Assembly (NCBI GenBank): GCA_016218545.1
Contig: JACRDQ010000044.1
Location: 62,001 to 126,000 of the forward strand
Source: Elusimicrobiota bacterium
Lineage (GTDB): Bacteria > Elusimicrobiota > Elusimicrobia > UBA1565 > UBA9628
Reading direction: 5' to 3'
DNA length: 64,000 nucleotides
Shown here: positions 62,189 through 64,000 of the stretch, piece by piece
Layout: the number at the start of each line of letters is the position of its first letter
How positions within the stretch are numbered: position 1 is the stretch's first letter
Made by a program: the position numbers and the translations under genes
Notes under the pieces: generated by a model
What the model was told of the DNA's origin: nothing
Database searches by the model: none
The model's input: only the letters and a program-made list of their open reading frames with translations

Positions 62189-63274
62189 TCACATGGCCGA
62201 CGCCGTGCTCCGCGAGCTGATCCCGGCGAGCTGCTTCAAGGTGTCCACGTTGTGGGCCCTGAGGAGGGCCTCCTCGGGCGCGATGAGCCCCTCGCGCACG
62301 AGCTCGGCCAGGGCCTTGTCCATCGGGATCATGCCGAACTTGGCCCCCGTGTCGATGGCCTGGTAGATCATGTGGGTCTTGCCTTCCCGGATGAGGTTCG
62401 AGATGGCGGGCGTCATGATCATGACCTCGCGGGCGGCCACGCGGCCCTGCCCGTCGAGCCTGGGGATGAGGGTCTGGCAGACCACGCCCTGGAGCACGAC
62501 CGCGAGCTGCACCCGCACCTGGGCCTGCTGGGTCGGCGGGAACACGTCGATGATGCGGTCGATGGTGGACGGGCAGTCCTGGGTGTGCAGGGTGCCGAAA
62601 CACAGGTGGCCGGTCTCGGCCGCGGTGATGGCGAGCTGGATGGTCTCGAGGTCGCGCATCTCGCCGACGAGGATGACGTCCGGGTCCTGCCGCAGAGCGT
62701 GCTTGAGGGCGGCGTTGAAGGACTTGGTGTTCTGCCCGACCTCGCGCTGGCGGAAGATGGACTTCTTGGACTCGTAGACGAACTCGATGGGGTCCTCGAT
62801 GGTGAGGATGTGGCCCGTCATGGCCTGGTTGACGAGCTCGATGAGGCAGGCCAGGGTGGTGGACTTGCCCGAGCCCGTGGGCCCCGTGACGAGCACGAGC
62901 CCGCGCGGGAGGTCGGACATCTTGACGATGGAGGGAGTCAGCCGCAGTTGCTCGGGGGTCGGGATCTTCGAGGAGATGACGCGCATGACGGCCTCGACGC
63001 CGTTCTTCTGCAGGAGGACGTTGACGCGGAAGCGGGAGAGGCCCGGGACGCTGAAGCTCGTGTCGAGCTCCCAGTGCTCCTCGAACTTGGCCCGCTGCTC
63101 CTCGAAGAGGATGGAGTAGACCAGGCGCTTGGCCTCGTCTGGGTTGATCTTGGGATAGCCCGGGATCTCGGTGATCTCGCCGTTCAAGCGCATCATGGGC
63201 GGCTTGCCGATGACGACGTGGATGTCCGAGGCTCCGGCCTGCACCGCGGACTTGAGGACTTCGACGAGTTCCAT
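62189..63274 (-). CDS. pilT: Type IV pilus retraction ATPase PilT (copy 2)
   Basis: 361 residues, GGGGAG upstream of the ATG. All PilT motifs are intact: GPTGSGKSTTLACLI (Walker A), ILTIEDPIEFVYESKKSI, VILVGEMRDLETI, AAETGHLCFGTLHTQD, and PAISNLIREGKTHMIYQ (AIRNLIRE-like). N-terminal MELVEVLKSAVQAGASDIHV is typical. Compared with copy 1 it differs in the C-terminal tail (ALLRAHNVDTLKQLAG). Two PilT-type ATPases next to each other recall the PilT/PilU pair of Gammaproteobacteria, though which copy is the auxiliary is not clear. Confidence 0.96.
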   Translation of the reverse strand: MELVEVLKSAVQAGASDIHVVIGKPPMMRLNGEITEIPGYPKINPDEAKRLVYSILFEEQRAKFEEHWELDTSFSVPGLSRFRVNVLLQKNGVEAVMRVISSKIPTPEQLRLTPSIVKMSDLPRGLVLVTGPTGSGKSTTLACLIELVNQAMTGHILTIEDPIEFVYESKKSIFRQREVGQNTKSFNAALKHALRQDPDVILVGEMRDLETIQLAITAAETGHLCFGTLHTQDCPSTIDRIIDVFPPTQQAQVRVQLAVVLQGVVCQTLIPRLDGQGRVAAREVMIMTPAISNLIREGKTHMIYQAIDTGAKFGMIPMDKALAELVREGLIAPEEALLRAHNVDTLKQLAGISSRSTASAM

Positions 63275-63307
63275 GTGTTGCTCCCCTCGCGCCCCGCTCC
63301 CGGGCGG

Positions 63308-64000
63308 TCAGCGCTGCGACGACGCTCCCTGAGGCTCGCGGCGGCCCACGCCGGCGCAATCCTCTCCGACCACGACGCTCACTTCGACGAGGGTCCGCTC
63401 GCGGACGCGCGTGACGGCCTCGGCCGACGGGCAGCCCAGCATCTCCCGCACGCGCCGCGCGTTCTCAAAGCGCCCCGTGAGGTCATAGACCAGCGTCCCC
63501 GGGTGCGTGCTCTCGGCGTTGCCGGAGTGCAGTACGTCGGCTCCTCTCAATCTTATTACTTTTGTCGCGTCCGTGGCGATACCCTTGAGCACGGTGGCGT
63601 TGAGGACCTCGACGGTGACCGGCTGGTCCGCGGGTCTCGGGGCCCCGGCTTCCGGGCCCAGGATCCTCAGGAGGAAGGGCTCAAGGGACGTTTCTCCGGG
63701 CAGCCACGCCGGGCGGATGGAGCGGGGGGACGTGCGGTGGAGCTCCAACGCGTAGGCCAGCCGCTCCGCCGTCTCCCGGAGGCGCGGGGGAAGGTCCCCG
63801 GCTCCCGGGCCGACGGCTCCGGGGACGAGGACAGCGTCCGCTCCGGGCCCACGGAGGAGCCCGGGCAGCCTCTTCCAGAAGGCCGTGCCCGAATGCGCCG
63901 CTGTGAGCCGCCTGCGCATCACGACCACGGGGTCTCCGGCGGGGAAGGCGGCCGGCTCCTCGTAGATGAAGCGCGGCTGGCCGAGGTCGAGCCAGGCCAG
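63308..64000 (-). CDS. LytR_C-domain protein, 5' end outside window
   Basis: The frame is open to the window end (64000), leaving about 230 residues of the C-terminal part. The last ~110 residues match LytR_C: VTVEVLNATVLKGIATDATK, then IRLRGADVLHSGN, LVYDLTGRFENARRVREML and TLVEVSVVVGEDC. In LCP (LytR-CpsA-Psr) proteins this domain follows the LCP domain that attaches polymers to the wall; upstream here (RETAERLAYALELHRTSP) I cannot identify an LCP core with certainty. It lies 33 bp before pilT copy 2 and is probably the first visible gene of the same operon. Confidence 0.75.
   Translation of the reverse strand: MAWLDLGQPRFIYEEPAAFPAGDPVVVMRRRLTAAHSGTAFWKRLPGLLRGPGADAVLVPGAVGPGAGDLPPRLRETAERLAYALELHRTSPRSIRPAWLPGETSLEPFLLRILGPEAGAPRPADQPVTVEVLNATVLKGIATDATKVIRLRGADVLHSGNAESTHPGTLVYDLTGRFENARRVREMLGCPSAEAVTRVRERTLVEVSVVVGEDCAGVGRREPQGASSQR

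Noticed and set aside
1..64000. Search for CRISPR arrays, rRNA operons, integrases or toxin-antitoxin pairs
   Set aside because: None supported: no short direct repeats with spacers, no rRNA blocks, no recombinase motif, and no small paired genes with known toxin folds.

Overview
This is a GC-rich (by eye about two thirds G+C), gene-dense bacterial chromosome segment. The envelope looks Gram-negative: it encodes a secretin lipoprotein, a Prc/Tsp-type protease with a signal peptide, two PilT ATPases and several exported proteins. There is no rRNA or core ribosomal protein to fix the phylum. The gene set would fit a deep-branching lineage such as Elusimicrobiota or a relative, but that placement is inference. 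About 44 protein genes, one tRNA-Ser and the RNase P RNA are supported. No CRISPR array, intact insertion sequence or prophage is visible.

Layout. 1-2676: end of a surface-glycan cluster (methyltransferase, GT4 glycosyltransferase, zinc-ribbon methyltransferase). 2673-4773: a DUF457 membrane protein and an exported HEAT-repeat protein. 4796-5508: tRNA-Ser(TGA) and an ORF6N DNA-binding protein. 5520-18769: a two-gene minus-strand operon encoding a giant exported protein (about 3,746 aa, about 36 copies of a 59-residue repeat, ricin-like tail) followed by a TPR-secretin lipoprotein. 18849-25212: ABC-F ATPase, thioredoxin-like protein plus Hsp20, a fused NDP-forming acyl-CoA synthetase and a proline-rich exported protein. 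25337-36101: Dtd, ThpR, a helical protein, a tail-specific protease, an exported tandem kinase-fold protein, a PC4-like protein, a CNNM-CBS-EIIA fusion, RlmN and a GAF protein. 36224-40612: Memo-AMMECR1 fusion, zinc-ribbon coiled-coil protein running into rnpB, a cNMP-binding protein and a DUF882/M15 peptidase-like protein. 40603-44597: a potassium module (Kup, truncated KdpD, KdpE, separate USP domain). 44745-50903: isochorismatase-like hydrolase, an isolated PduS-PduT microcompartment pair, and divergent guaB and hemB. 50900-51219: a highly structured 320-bp inverted-repeat element lying exactly between two stop codons. 51216-55921: mitochondrial-type citrate synthase, EttA, a receiver protein, a decayed (p)ppGpp-hydrolase-like gene and a second isochorismatase. 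55932-64000: a minus-strand run with a HemN-like radical SAM-TPR protein, ArgS, two PilTs, RsfS, a cNMP-GAF protein and a LytR_C protein cut by the window edge.

Main points of interest: (1) the giant repeat/ricin protein translationally coupled to a secretin; (2) PduS-PduT with no other microcompartment genes in view; (3) the 320-bp structured element with 35-bp terminal inverted repeats; (4) an exported protein with two kinase-like folds; (5) a recurring pattern in which a -10-like hexamer ends only 5-11 nt before the start codon of many first genes, suggesting widespread leaderless mRNAs; (6) overlap of a protein gene with the RNase P RNA. Functional statements rest on motifs recognised by eye; no database search was run.
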